Under the pieces are notes generated by a model, which saw only the letters and a program-made list of their open reading frames with translations, made no database searches and was not told the origin of the DNA. The position numbers were made by a program, and so were the translations under genes. Below, piece by piece: positions 26,538 through 35,537 of a stretch of 64,000 nucleotides of DNA (the first letter of the stretch is position 1; every line of letters begins with the position of its first letter). The stretch comes from Acidimicrobiia bacterium UBA5794 (GTDB taxonomy: Bacteria > Actinomycetota > Acidimicrobiia > Spongiisociales > UBA5794): NCBI GenBank assembly GCA_002418265.1, contig DIDS01000020.1, positions 186,954-250,953 of the forward strand. Reading direction: 5' to 3'.

Positions 26538-27383
26538 TCAAAACAATGCTGCAGCGAGCTTACGACGGTACGTCTGTGTCAACGGGTGCTCATTCCCCAA
26601 GACGCCGAAGATGTCAACCATCGCGAGTCTGGCGGCTTCTTTCATCTCACCGCCGCGTCCGACGATCGCGAGCATTCGATCGAGTGCGGGCTCGTACTCT
26701 GAATGTGCTGCGAGGGCGCGGGCAAGGTTGAGCTGGGCAATGTCATCGTCGGCATCGGCTGCAGCGAGCGCTTCGAGTTCGGCGATGTCGTCGCCGGCAC
26801 TCTGTCTGAGACGAGCAGCAGCTTGGAGTCGCTCAACCTCGGCATCGGGTATCAGCTTGCCAAGAACAATCATCGCCTCGTCGATGTCTCCACGATCGAT
26901 GAGGAGTGCGGCGAGGCTCATCCCTGCATCCTGATGATCGGCCTTCTCGGAAAGAACCTGGCGCAGAATGTGTTCGGCACCGGGGGTATCTCCGGTGATG
27001 AGCGCCGTTCGGGCCTGCTCGAACATCAGGTCGAGTTTGGTCGGGAGCACTGATGTGAGGAACTCCCTGATTGATGCCTCAGGAATTGCACCCTGAAATC
27101 GTCCGACCTCTTTCCCGTTCTTGATGGCAATGACGGTTGGGATCGACTGGACGATGAATTGGGCTGACAGTTCCTGGTTTGCGTCGACGTCCACTTTGGC
27201 CAACTCGAACTGACCGGCATACTCGTCGGCAAGTGCCTCAAGATAGGGAGACAACGTCTTGCACGGCTGACACCACTCTGCCCAAAAGTCGACCAGAACG
27301 GGTACCTCGCGGGATCGCAGCAGGACTTCCTGCTGGAACTCCGCCGTTGAAACGTCATGTACATGGGGGCTTGTCGAGTCCAT
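26538..27383 (-). CDS. Thioredoxin-TPR protein (YbbN/CnoX-like)
   Basis: 281 residues. The N-terminal thioredoxin domain has the WCQPC active site in VDFWAEWCQPCKTLSPYLEAL and the cis-Pro in VQSIPTVIAIKNG. The C-terminal half (about residues 125-281) is a TPR-like set of helices (AEHILRQVLSEKADHQDAGMSLAALLIDRGDIDEA). This is the layout of YbbN/CnoX, a chaperone and redox partner that protects proteins under oxidative stress. TATTCT at 27391-27396 lies seven bases before the ATG, supporting 27383 over the long upstream extension. It is divergent from dapA. Confidence 0.92.
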   Translation of the reverse strand: MDSTSPHVHDVSTAEFQQEVLLRSREVPVLVDFWAEWCQPCKTLSPYLEALADEYAGQFELAKVDVDANQELSAQFIVQSIPTVIAIKNGKEVGRFQGAIPEASIREFLTSVLPTKLDLMFEQARTALITGDTPGAEHILRQVLSEKADHQDAGMSLAALLIDRGDIDEAMIVLGKLIPDAEVERLQAAARLRQSAGDDIAELEALAAADADDDIAQLNLARALAAHSEYEPALDRMLAIVGRGGEMKEAARLAMVDIFGVLGNEHPLTQTYRRKLAAALF

Positions 27384-27522
27384 GCCCCAAAGAATACCGA
27401 TGACCGAGAACTGCTTCGTCGATGCACTCCCAAAGCGCCAACCGAGAACCCGAAGCGGATTCCCTCGAGCCGACAAGGTGGACACAACGCAACCGTGGTC
27501 CGAAAGGGTGTATCTTTCTGCC

Positions 27523-28428
27523 ATGCAGAACCGACCGGACGCACCCTTTGGGTGTGTCCTCACCGCGATCATCACACCATTCACTTCTGAGGGATCCGTC
27601 GATTACGCGACCTTCTGGAAGCTGATTCACCATCTGGGGGCAAACGGTTCCGATGGAATCGTTGTCGCCGGAACGACCGGGGAGGCACCGGTTCTGTCGA
27701 AAGCCGAGAAGGCTGCTCTGTTCAAGGCCGCCGTCGACGCGACGGGCGACAAGATGACGGTCGTCGCCGGTGTTGGAACGTACAACACTGCAGCGTCGAT
27801 CGAACTCGCCGAAGTAGCAGCGAATGCCGGGGTTGACGGCATCATGGCGGTGACGCCCTACTACTCGAAGCCCCCACAGGCTGGGATTGTGGCGCACATG
27901 ACCGCGATTGCTGATGCAACTGATCGACCGCTCATGGTCTACAACATTCCCGGCCGCACCGCGACCCTCGTGGAGATCGATACCCTGGTTGAGCTCGCGG
28001 AACATCCCGGTATCGTCGCCGTCAAGGACGCCGTCGATGATCCCGAATGGTCACGTCGCTCCATCGAAGCGCTCCCCGAAGGCTTCGCCGTATACAGCGG
28101 CAGCGACGGACACACACGAGCAATCGTCGAAGCCAACGGAGTCGGCGTGGTATCGGTCACATCCCACCTCGCGGGACGAGAGATCGCAGCGATGGTCTCG
28201 GCCGTCATCGCAGGTGATGACACAACGGCCAAGGAGCTTGACGACTTGATTGCACCACTCAACACGGCCCTCTTCAGCGAGTCAAACCCCATGCCGCTCA
28301 AGGCCGGACTCACGAAATACTGGGATCACGTCGGTGACCCGAAGCTGCCACTCCTTCCCGCGAAGCCCGAGACACTTGAGCTCATCGGCAAGGCACTCGA
28401 CACCATCGCCGAGTACCGCGCATCGTGA
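27523..28428 (+). CDS. dapA: 4-hydroxy-tetrahydrodipicolinate synthase
   Basis: 301 residues. It condenses pyruvate with aspartate semialdehyde in the first committed step of lysine/diaminopimelate synthesis. TIM-barrel marks include GVLTAIITPF-like N-terminus, GTTGEAPVLSKAEK, TPYYSKPPQAG, the catalytic Tyr in MVYNIPGRT and the Schiff-base Lys in IVAVKDA. The ATG is six bases after TATCTT (27511-27516), suggesting a leaderless message and fixing the start. It overlaps rnj by four bases (GTGA). Confidence 0.96.
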   Translation: MQNRPDAPFGCVLTAIITPFTSEGSVDYATFWKLIHHLGANGSDGIVVAGTTGEAPVLSKAEKAALFKAAVDATGDKMTVVAGVGTYNTAASIELAEVAANAGVDGIMAVTPYYSKPPQAGIVAHMTAIADATDRPLMVYNIPGRTATLVEIDTLVELAEHPGIVAVKDAVDDPEWSRRSIEALPEGFAVYSGSDGHTRAIVEANGVGVVSVTSHLAGREIAAMVSAVIAGDDTTAKELDDLIAPLNTALFSESNPMPLKAGLTKYWDHVGDPKLPLLPAKPETLELIGKALDTIAEYRAS

Positions 28429-30053
28429 CGGTCACGATCGGGTTTCTCGGTGGCCTTGGTGAGGTCGGAAGAAACTGCGCAACCATCGACATCGACGGCA
28501 CGATGGCGATGATCGACTGTGGTCTCATGTTCCCTGAGGAGGACATGCTTGGTGTCGACCTCGTCCTCCCCGATTTTTCAGATGTGGTTGAACGAAAAGA
28601 GGATCTTGCCTGCATCATCCTCACCCACGGCCACGAGGATCACATCGGAGCACTTTCGTTCCTCCTTCGTGAGGTCAACGTTCCCATCTATGGGACACCG
28701 TTGACGGTCGGATTCGCCCGTGCCCGTATTGAGGAATACGGGCTTGTCCCAGACCTCAGACCAGTCGAGTACTACGACTGGGTTGAGGATGGCCCCTTCC
28801 GCTTCACATTCATTCCGGTGTCACACTCGATCCCAGATGCCGCGGCGATCGCGTTCAACACGCCCGAAGGTATTGTCCTTCACAGCGGCGACTTCAAGCT
28901 CGATCCCACGCCACTCGACGGTATCGCAACCGATCTCAGATCATTCGGGACCATTGGGGAGAAGGGCGTCAGGCTGCTCCTTGCCGATTCCACGAATGCC
29001 GAACGCGAAGGCTACATCCCATCGGAGATCACCGTTGGAGAGCGACTGAATCAGATCGTTTCACTCGCCGAAGGGCGGGTGATCATGGCGTGCTTTGCGT
29101 CCCACGTTCATCGCGTCCAGCAGGCGATCGATGCCGTTGTGGCTGACGGTCGCAAGTTTGCGTTCATCGGTCGTTCCATGTTGCGCAACTCAGAAATCGC
29201 CGCCGAACTCGGGTCGTTGAACATCCCGAAGAACGGTCTCGTCGCGCTGAGTGAACTCGTCGACATGCCACCGGCAGACACGGCGATCATCTCCACAGGG
29301 AGCCAGGGAGAACCTTTCGCTGCTTTGTCCTTGATGGCAGCAGGGCAACATCGGTCGGTTTCGCTCGCCGACACCGACACGGTCATCATCTCGGCGACGC
29401 CGATCCCTGGCAACGAGAAGAAGGTGTCGAAGGTCATCAACAACCTGTACCGGGCAGGAGTGACCGTGTATCACGGTCGCAACACGCACGTGCATGTGTC
29501 GGGTCACGCCGCAGCCGAGGAACTCAAGACGTTCTACAACACGATCAGACCCGAGGCGATGATTCCCGTCCACGGCGAGTACCGCCACATGCATGCGAAC
29601 GCCGCACTCGGGCGTGAGATGCGGATTCCCGAGGTCGAGATCTGTCAGGACGGTGATCAGGTGACCCTTGAGGATGGCAAACTCACGGTCCAGCGGGGAG
29701 TCCTGCCATCGGGATATGTCTATGTCGATGGGACGGATATCGGTGGCGATGACGAGGTCATTCGGGATCGCAGACACCTGGCAGACGACGGTGTCATGAC
29801 GGTGACCATCGGCATCAATCTCAAGTCGGGGGAGATCCTGATCGGACCCGACATCGATTCCCATGGCGTGACGGCAGACGAGGATGAGCTGCATGCATTG
29901 ATTCGGAGCCGGGTCATCGACTCGGTCGGCAGTCTTGATGTGCCCATCGACATGGACACGCTGCGTCAAAGGGTCCGCAATTCAACAGCGCGCGCCGTCA
30001 AGAAGCACTCCGGTAGCCGCCCGGTCGTGCTCCCCGTGGTGTTTGAGGTCTGA
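28425..30053 (+). CDS. rnj: Ribonuclease J
   Basis: 542 residues. Metallo-beta-lactamase fold with the zinc motif THGHEDHIGAL, a second His in FIPVSHSIPDAAAIAF, the HSGDFKLDPTP segment and the beta-CASP motifs (STGSQGEPFAAL and VSGHAAAEELK, then PVHGEYRHMHANA). It is a 5'-3' exo- and endoribonuclease in RNA maturation and decay. The C-terminal domain of about 90 residues is present. GTG start overlaps dapA by four bases; dapA-rnj-ftsK is a known actinobacterial order. RNase Y is also encoded in this window. Confidence 0.95.
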   Translation: MTVTIGFLGGLGEVGRNCATIDIDGTMAMIDCGLMFPEEDMLGVDLVLPDFSDVVERKEDLACIILTHGHEDHIGALSFLLREVNVPIYGTPLTVGFARARIEEYGLVPDLRPVEYYDWVEDGPFRFTFIPVSHSIPDAAAIAFNTPEGIVLHSGDFKLDPTPLDGIATDLRSFGTIGEKGVRLLLADSTNAEREGYIPSEITVGERLNQIVSLAEGRVIMACFASHVHRVQQAIDAVVADGRKFAFIGRSMLRNSEIAAELGSLNIPKNGLVALSELVDMPPADTAIISTGSQGEPFAALSLMAAGQHRSVSLADTDTVIISATPIPGNEKKVSKVINNLYRAGVTVYHGRNTHVHVSGHAAAEELKTFYNTIRPEAMIPVHGEYRHMHANAALGREMRIPEVEICQDGDQVTLEDGKLTVQRGVLPSGYVYVDGTDIGGDDEVIRDRRHLADDGVMTVTIGINLKSGEILIGPDIDSHGVTADEDELHALIRSRVIDSVGSLDVPIDMDTLRQRVRNSTARAVKKHSGSRPVVLPVVFEV

Positions 30054-30086
30054 CGTCGCACCCGCGAATGACACACATGTAACTCT

Positions 30087-30106
30087 TCGCGCGTGGTCAC
30101 GCGCGA
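30087..30106. promoter_or_regulatory. Strong inverted repeat between rnj and ftsK
   Basis: TCGCGCGTG pairs with CACGCGCGA around a GT centre. It may terminate rnj or act as an operator for ftsK; the T run is absent. Confidence 0.5.
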
Positions 30107-30114
30107 GCGGTGGT

Positions 30115-30142
30115 TTGTTCTGATCGGAAGTTGGGGTAGTGT
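30115..30142 (+). promoter_or_regulatory. Probable ftsK promoter
   Basis: TTGTTC at 30115-30120, a 16-base spacer and TAGTGT at 30137-30142, nine bases before the ftsK ATG. No ribosome-binding site is seen, so the mRNA is likely leaderless or nearly so. Confidence 0.45.
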
Positions 30143-30151
30143 TCATATCCC

Positions 30152-32425
30152 ATGGCCACTCGCACCACATCGGGTGGGGCCAAGGGGCGGAGCACCGCAC
30201 GAAAAAAGAAGAAGCAGTCGAGACTGAAACGGACAACCTCCGCGCTGGGGGCAGTACCGGGGAAGATCGGCGAATCACTCGGTGACCACCGCCGGGATGT
30301 CTGGGGCGTCGTCCTCATTGTCGCCTCACTCCTGCTGACGCTCTCGTTTTTTGAACTTTCCGGCCCCGTTGGTTCCTCAGCGTCGGGAGCGACGAGGGTC
30401 CTCTTCGGTGTGTGGGCATTCGTCGTTCCGCTCGTCCTCATCGTTGCGGGAGCATCTCTGATCGGTCTCATCAACAAGGAAGATCACGGCCGCACCGTGG
30501 TCGGGGTCGGCATCCTCTTCATCGGTTCGGTCTCTCTCTTTCACCTCTTTACCGGCAACGTTCCGCTTGCGGGGGGTACCGAATCGGTGTCGGAACACGG
30601 TGGCGCGGTCGGATCCCTCATCACGTTCCCGCTTGAACGCCTGATCGGCTACTGGGGAACGGCAGTGGTCCTCGTCGCGGTCATTGGCGTGGGTGCCCTC
30701 CTGATCACCCGTGCATCCCTTGGAGATGTCTTTCGCCAGATCGGCACCTACCTGGCCGGGTTCGTACGGTTCGCTGGCTTTGGCGGATCAGGCGAGACCG
30801 CCGAAGCGAAGGCACGTGTTGAGATGCCGGTTGAGGTCGAGATCCAATCTGGGTCGGCAGTCGAGCCGGACCTATTCGAGCCCGCAGCGGCGAACACTCG
30901 ACCGAAGAACCCACGCAAGCCTGAGTCAACCGGACCACAGAACGCCAAACCGGTGCAGCCGAAGATCGCTACGCCAGTGAAGATGAAGGGTTATACGCTT
31001 CCGCCGCTTGACATCTTGTCCGTTGCCTCCAACAAAGGTCATGACGGACGAGGTCTCAAAGAGACCGGCGAATCGCTCGAGGACGCTCTCCGCCAACACG
31101 GGGTCGAAGCGAACCTCACACGGATCGTGCCGGGACCCACCGTGACGCGTTATGAGATCGAACTTGCCCCAGGGGTGAAGGTTGCCAAGGTCACCAATCT
31201 GAGCAATGACATCGCCTATGCCCTGGCGGCACACGATGTGAGGATCCTTGCTCCGATTCCGGGCAAGTCAGCGATCGGGGTCGAGGTTCCCAACCACAAG
31301 CGCCATCTCGTCACGCTCGGGGAGATCCTCCGTTCCGATATTGCAACTCGTGACCATGACCCGATGCTGGTCGCCCTCGGCATGGACGTTTCTGGTGCTG
31401 CCCGCATGCTGCGTCTCACCGAGCTTCCACACTTGTTGATTGCGGGTGCAACGGGTGCCGGGAAATCGTCTTGTATCAACTCCATCCTGACATCAATCCT
31501 CATGCGGGCCACTCCCGACGAAGTCAGATTGATTCTTGTTGACCCGAAACGCGTTGAGCTTGGGCAGTACAACGACGTGCCACACCTCCTCACGAGAGTC
31601 ATCACGAACCCGAAGAAGGCGGCCGATGCCCTCCAATGGGCCGTATCGGAGATGGATCGCCGCTACGACCTGCTCGCCGACGCCGGTGTCCGTGACATCG
31701 ACTCATACCGCGAGCAGTACGACGTGGGCGGTCTCGACGATGAGATGTTCGACCGTTTCCCGTACATCGTGATCGTCGTTGATGAGCTCAACGACCTCAT
31801 GATGGTCGCGGGCAAGGTCGTCGAAGATGCAATTGTCCGGATCGCCCAGATGGCCAGGGCGGTGGGGATTCACCTCGTGCTTGCAACCCAGCGGCCTTCG
31901 GTGAACGTGATCACCGGTGTCATCAAGGCCAACGTGCCATCGCGGCTTGCATTTTCGGTTGCTTCACAGACGGATTCACGTGTCATCATCGACCAGGGTG
32001 GGGCGGACAAGCTCGTTGGACTGGGCGACATGCTCGTGGTGACATCTCGTGAACCCAAGCCCGAACGCATACAGGGATCGTTCGTCACCGAGGCTGAAGT
32101 CCATGCCGCGGTGGACTGGGTTCGTGAACAGCGGAATGCCCAGTATCGGGATGCCGAAGTGTTTGAGCAAGCCGCCCAGGCAGCCGCAGACATGGAAGAT
32201 TTCGATGGGGAAGACCCCGAGATCATGCGCGAGGCGATCGAACTGGTCGTGCGAAGCCAACTCGGTTCGACTTCGATGCTCCAACGAAAGCTACGCATCG
32301 GGTTCGCCCGCGCCGGTCGCGTGATGGACATTCTTGAGTCACGGGGCGTCGTCGGCCCCTCGGTCGGCTCAAAGGCGCGAGCAGTATTGATATCAGAGGA
32401 TGAACTGGAGAGCGTTCTCGGCTAG
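30152..32425 (+). CDS. ftsK: FtsK/SpoIIIE-family DNA translocase
   Basis: 757 residues. A basic N-terminal tail (KGRSTARKKKKQSRLKR) precedes about four membrane helices (residues 50-185), then a Pro-rich linker. The motor begins with the alpha domain at about 280; Walker A is GATGAGKSS and Walker B FPYIVIVVDELND. The C-terminal winged-helix gamma domain (GSTSMLQRKLRIGFARAGR) reads KOPS-like polar sequences. It moves chromosome ends through the closing division septum and activates dimer resolution. The linker is short, as is usual for actinobacteria. A terminator-like hairpin follows its stop. Confidence 0.95.
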   Translation: MATRTTSGGAKGRSTARKKKKQSRLKRTTSALGAVPGKIGESLGDHRRDVWGVVLIVASLLLTLSFFELSGPVGSSASGATRVLFGVWAFVVPLVLIVAGASLIGLINKEDHGRTVVGVGILFIGSVSLFHLFTGNVPLAGGTESVSEHGGAVGSLITFPLERLIGYWGTAVVLVAVIGVGALLITRASLGDVFRQIGTYLAGFVRFAGFGGSGETAEAKARVEMPVEVEIQSGSAVEPDLFEPAAANTRPKNPRKPESTGPQNAKPVQPKIATPVKMKGYTLPPLDILSVASNKGHDGRGLKETGESLEDALRQHGVEANLTRIVPGPTVTRYEIELAPGVKVAKVTNLSNDIAYALAAHDVRILAPIPGKSAIGVEVPNHKRHLVTLGEILRSDIATRDHDPMLVALGMDVSGAARMLRLTELPHLLIAGATGAGKSSCINSILTSILMRATPDEVRLILVDPKRVELGQYNDVPHLLTRVITNPKKAADALQWAVSEMDRRYDLLADAGVRDIDSYREQYDVGGLDDEMFDRFPYIVIVVDELNDLMMVAGKVVEDAIVRIAQMARAVGIHLVLATQRPSVNVITGVIKANVPSRLAFSVASQTDSRVIIDQGGADKLVGLGDMLVVTSREPKPERIQGSFVTEAEVHAAVDWVREQRNAQYRDAEVFEQAAQAAADMEDFDGEDPEIMREAIELVVRSQLGSTSMLQRKLRIGFARAGRVMDILESRGVVGPSVGSKARAVLISEDELESVLG

Positions 32426-32449
32426 GAATTCGCCATTCCCGGCCAAGAG

Positions 32450-32472
32450 GAGCGTCACCGTCGGTGGCGCTC
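32450..32472 (+). terminator. Terminator-like hairpin after ftsK
   Basis: GAGCGTCACC pairs with GGTGGCGCTC (one T-G wobble) around loop GTC, followed by TTCGTCATT. The T run is weak, as is common in GC-rich actinobacteria. Confidence 0.6.
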
Positions 32473-32537
32473 TTCGTCATTGTGAATCAGATGACCCCAA
32501 AGAACAGATCGGCCGTTGGGACCTAGAGTATTGACAC

Positions 32538-32981
32538 GTGACAGACAACGATTTTGGTTTGACCGTTGAGGCTCTCAATGCTGCGGTGGAGGAATCCTTT
32601 CCATCGATCTATGACATGGGGTTGCGTTGTGACACGTTGGGGAAGGGCACTGCCGTCGTCCGCTGGACATTTGATGACACACGGCTGAGACCGGGTGGAT
32701 ACATCCCGGGACCGACCATCTTCTCTGCCGCTGACATGGCACTCTGGTTCGCTGCGTTCACCCTCATTGGTGTGGAGCCGATGGCGGTGACAAGCGAAAT
32801 GTCGATTCGATTCCTTCGGCCGGCCCAGGGTGCCGATCTCCTTGCCCGCGCCGTTGTCAACTCCTCGAGTGCCCGTCGAATCGTTGGAACCATCGAACTG
32901 TGGGTCGACGGCGCACCCGATCGCCTGGTCGCCGTCGCCCAAGGAACCTACGCAGTACCGATCCAGAAGTCTGACGTCTGA
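32538..32981 (+). CDS. PaaI-type hotdog thioesterase
   Basis: 147 residues with a single hotdog domain. The pattern RPGGYIPGPTIFSAADMALWFAAF has the long helix and the acid (Asp in AADMA) of the PaaI/YiaI thioesterase group; AVTSEMSIRFLRPAQGADLLARA is the following strand pair. It probably hydrolyses acyl- or aryl-CoA. GTG start with TAGAGT at 32524-32529, eight bases upstream. Its C-terminal codons run into the intergenic GACGTCTGAC repeat at 32969-32992. It converges on another thioesterase. Confidence 0.9.
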   Translation: MTDNDFGLTVEALNAAVEESFPSIYDMGLRCDTLGKGTAVVRWTFDDTRLRPGGYIPGPTIFSAADMALWFAAFTLIGVEPMAVTSEMSIRFLRPAQGADLLARAVVNSSSARRIVGTIELWVDGAPDRLVAVAQGTYAVPIQKSDV

Positions 32982-32992
32982 CGTCTGACTTC
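32969..32992. repeat. Tandem TCTGACG repeats overlapping a gene end
   Basis: Three consecutive TCTGAC units sit across the PaaI stop codon (TGA within the repeat) and the gap to the convergent thioesterase. The same motif occurs in other gaps of the window. Confidence 0.7.
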
Positions 32993-33803
32993 AACCCTTT
33001 GAGACCATTGCAAGTTGTCGTGATTGGGCAACGAGAGCACCGGATTCGTCCCAGAAGAGGCCATCCTCTTCGATGAAGCCGCCGGAAACGAATCGGCTCC
33101 GGAACTCGCACTTGATCCAACCTTGGACGTGCGGATCTCGGATGTGCACGGTGAGTTCGATCGTCGGGGTCCACCCGATCGGTAGGCCGGCAGCGAAAGC
33201 AGTCGGTGGAAACGAATCACTCGCCAGTATCAACGCGTGGACGTCGAGCGGTTCATCGTCAAGCAGCCGGAACCAGCCTTCGAGCGCCGCTTCACCGTAG
33301 GGTCCGGTTTCCAACATCTCCGCGACACGCCGACTGGTCCTCAGATCGATCTTGCCAACCGACGGTGGTGGGAAGGGCGCGGTATCAGAGGGAATCGAGC
33401 GTAGGCACGCATCGGGAGGAGGGAGATCGACGGGCGTCGCGTCAGTGAGCAGGGCCGGCTGCATCTCACTCCTTGGTTCCGCAAAGGTCCCGAGAACTTC
33501 GAGAATTACCTGATCGTCCTGAAGAAGTCGGCTCCGCACGACCGACAATTGTCGGCCCGATCGGACAACGTCCGTTTCGACTGCTGCCGGCCCGCTGATT
33601 CCACGTCTCGTGAAGTGGCCGGTGATCGTTACCGGTAGTCGGCCGCCGGTGGCCTCACTGGATGCCCTCGAAGCGATCGCGAGCATGTATCCACCGTTGG
33701 TGTTGCCCAAGATGTCCCAGCCATCAGCCAGCTGGGTTTTCCAGCGTCCATCGCCATCCGCGCTGACCGCGGTGGCGGACCGAAACCCTTCGCTAGTCGC
33801 CAT
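32991..33803 (-). CDS. Acyl-CoA thioesterase, double-hotdog type
   Basis: 270 residues. Two hotdog halves: the first has DGWDILGNTNGGYMLAIASRA and PVTITGHFTRRGISG; the second has PTIELTVHIRDPHVQGWIKCEFRSRFVSGGFIEEDGLFWDESG, the typical end of TesB-like and PF13622 thioesterases. It should hydrolyse acyl-CoA esters. The start at 33803 overlaps the acyl-CoA ligase stop by 11 bases, so the two are coupled. The N-terminal extension of the longer frame is antisense of the ligase gene. Confidence 0.85.
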   Translation of the reverse strand: MATSEGFRSATAVSADGDGRWKTQLADGWDILGNTNGGYMLAIASRASSEATGGRLPVTITGHFTRRGISGPAAVETDVVRSGRQLSVVRSRLLQDDQVILEVLGTFAEPRSEMQPALLTDATPVDLPPPDACLRSIPSDTAPFPPPSVGKIDLRTSRRVAEMLETGPYGEAALEGWFRLLDDEPLDVHALILASDSFPPTAFAAGLPIGWTPTIELTVHIRDPHVQGWIKCEFRSRFVSGGFIEEDGLFWDESGALVAQSRQLAMVSKG

Positions 33804-35412
33804 CGAGCAGAAGATTCTCGTATTCGGCTCGCACGACCTTCTTGTCGAACTTGCCGGTCCCGGTCTTGGGAATCGCATCGATGAACAGGAACTCATCAGG
33901 TATCCACCATGAAGCGATCTTGGGTTCAAGGAACTCCTTGACGGCTTCGGGTGTGAGATCCGCACCCGGTTTCACGACGATGAATGCAACCGGTCGTTCC
34001 TGCCACTTGGGATGCTTCAGACCAACCACAGCGGCCTCAGCAACGTCGGGATGGCCCATGATCGTGTTCTCGACATCGAGTGACGAGATCCACTCGCCGC
34101 CGGACTTGATGACATCCTTGGCTCTATCGGTGATGCGGATGTAGCCGTCGGGTGTGATCTTGCACACATCTCCCGTACGGAGCCAACCGTCAACGAACGA
34201 TGCTGGTGAGCGGTCGTCCTTGTAGTACTCAGCAGCGATCCAAGGTCCACGGATAAGAAGCTCACCGAACGCCTCACCGTCGTGGGGGAGAGGCTCACCC
34301 GTCTCGTCGACAATCTTGACCAGGAGTCCGGGTACCGGTCTTCCCGCAGTCTCAAGGACATCGAGTTGCTTGTCCCAATCCCAATCCTCCATCCACGGCT
34401 TGAGGGTGGCCGCTGATGCAACCGGATTCGTCTCGGTCATACCCCAACCCTGGATGACGCGCACGTCACGCTCTGTCTTGAACCAGTCGATCATCGATCG
34501 TGGAACAGCGGCACCCCCACAAAAGAGTGCCCGGACATGGCTGAGATCGATTTCGGGATTGGCTTCGAGATGGTGTTGGATGCCGAGCCATACCGTCGGT
34601 ACCCCAGCGGAAAAGGTGACATGCTCATCGGTGATCAGGCCAACGATCCCGGCTCCTGACAAATCGGGACCCGGATAGGTGAGCTTTGCCCCGACGGTCA
34701 CAGCCATGAACGGGTAACCCCACGCTGCAGCGTGGAACATGGGGACAACCGGGAGCACATTGTCCTCGGTGCCGATGGGATTCATGGCCAGATTTGAGAT
34801 CGTATGCATGTAGGTGGAACGCTGCGTGTACGCCACACCCTTTGGGTTACCGGTCGTTCCTGATGTGTAGCAGAACATCATCGGGCTGCGTTCGTCAAGG
34901 ATCGGCCACTCGCGCTGGGGCTCAACATCGGCGATGAGATCTTCGTACGCGATCGCTCCGTCGATCCCGCATCCATCCGTTGTGGGACCCATGATGATGA
35001 AGTGCTCGACCGCTTCAAAAGTATTGACCAGGGGCGCGATGGCTGGTGCGAGATCAGGATCAATGAAGATGGCCTTGTCTCGGGCATGGTTGACGATGTA
35101 CGTCAACTGGTCGGCAAACAGCCTGATGTTGAGTGTGTGGCACACACGGCCGGTGTTACTCGTCGCCCAATACAGCTCATGATGCCGGTGGTTGTTCCAT
35201 GCAAAGGTGCCGACCGGTTCGCCTTCACCCACACCGAGCTTGGTGGCCATCGCGGTCGCGAGCTTTCGCACTCGGACGTCGGTGTCGGCATAGGTCGTTC
35301 GATGAATCGAACGATCGGCCTCGACCGACACGATCTCTTGCTGCCCGAACTGCCACACAGCGTTGTCGTACAGCGTGCTCAACAGCAGCGGAAAGTCGTC
35401 TTGCATATGCAT
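33793..35412 (-). CDS. Long-chain fatty-acid-CoA ligase (AMP-binding)
   Basis: 539 residues. AMP-forming acyl-CoA synthetase with the P-loop MMFCYTSGTTGNPKGV, the adenylate motif QGWGMTETNPV, GWLRTGDVCKI and the C-terminal GYIRITDRAKDVIKSGGEWISS hinge with the catalytic Lys near the end (PKTGTGKFDKK). It activates a fatty acid to its CoA ester; the chain length is not predictable. ATG 35412 has AAGGAG five bases upstream. It is coupled to the thioesterase downstream and divergent from the 2-oxoacid dehydrogenase operon, so the cluster serves acyl-CoA turnover. Confidence 0.93.
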   Translation of the reverse strand: MHMQDDFPLLLSTLYDNAVWQFGQQEIVSVEADRSIHRTTYADTDVRVRKLATAMATKLGVGEGEPVGTFAWNNHRHHELYWATSNTGRVCHTLNIRLFADQLTYIVNHARDKAIFIDPDLAPAIAPLVNTFEAVEHFIIMGPTTDGCGIDGAIAYEDLIADVEPQREWPILDERSPMMFCYTSGTTGNPKGVAYTQRSTYMHTISNLAMNPIGTEDNVLPVVPMFHAAAWGYPFMAVTVGAKLTYPGPDLSGAGIVGLITDEHVTFSAGVPTVWLGIQHHLEANPEIDLSHVRALFCGGAAVPRSMIDWFKTERDVRVIQGWGMTETNPVASAATLKPWMEDWDWDKQLDVLETAGRPVPGLLVKIVDETGEPLPHDGEAFGELLIRGPWIAAEYYKDDRSPASFVDGWLRTGDVCKITPDGYIRITDRAKDVIKSGGEWISSLDVENTIMGHPDVAEAAVVGLKHPKWQERPVAFIVVKPGADLTPEAVKEFLEPKIASWWIPDEFLFIDAIPKTGTGKFDKKVVRAEYENLLLDGD

Positions 35413-35537
35413 GGAAACTCCTTGCGTGGCTTCGACCACACGATACGCCGAACCCGAAAGCCATGTCGCACGCGGCGCCGCGCAGACCGTCAGCCCACTC
35501 GATCATTGGTTGATCGGAGCGAGGTAGCCTGCCGCTG

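Noticed and set aside
27384..27584. 67-residue N-terminal extension of the thioredoxin-TPR protein
   Set aside because: It overlaps the dapA promoter and start; a -10 element lies just before ATG 27383.
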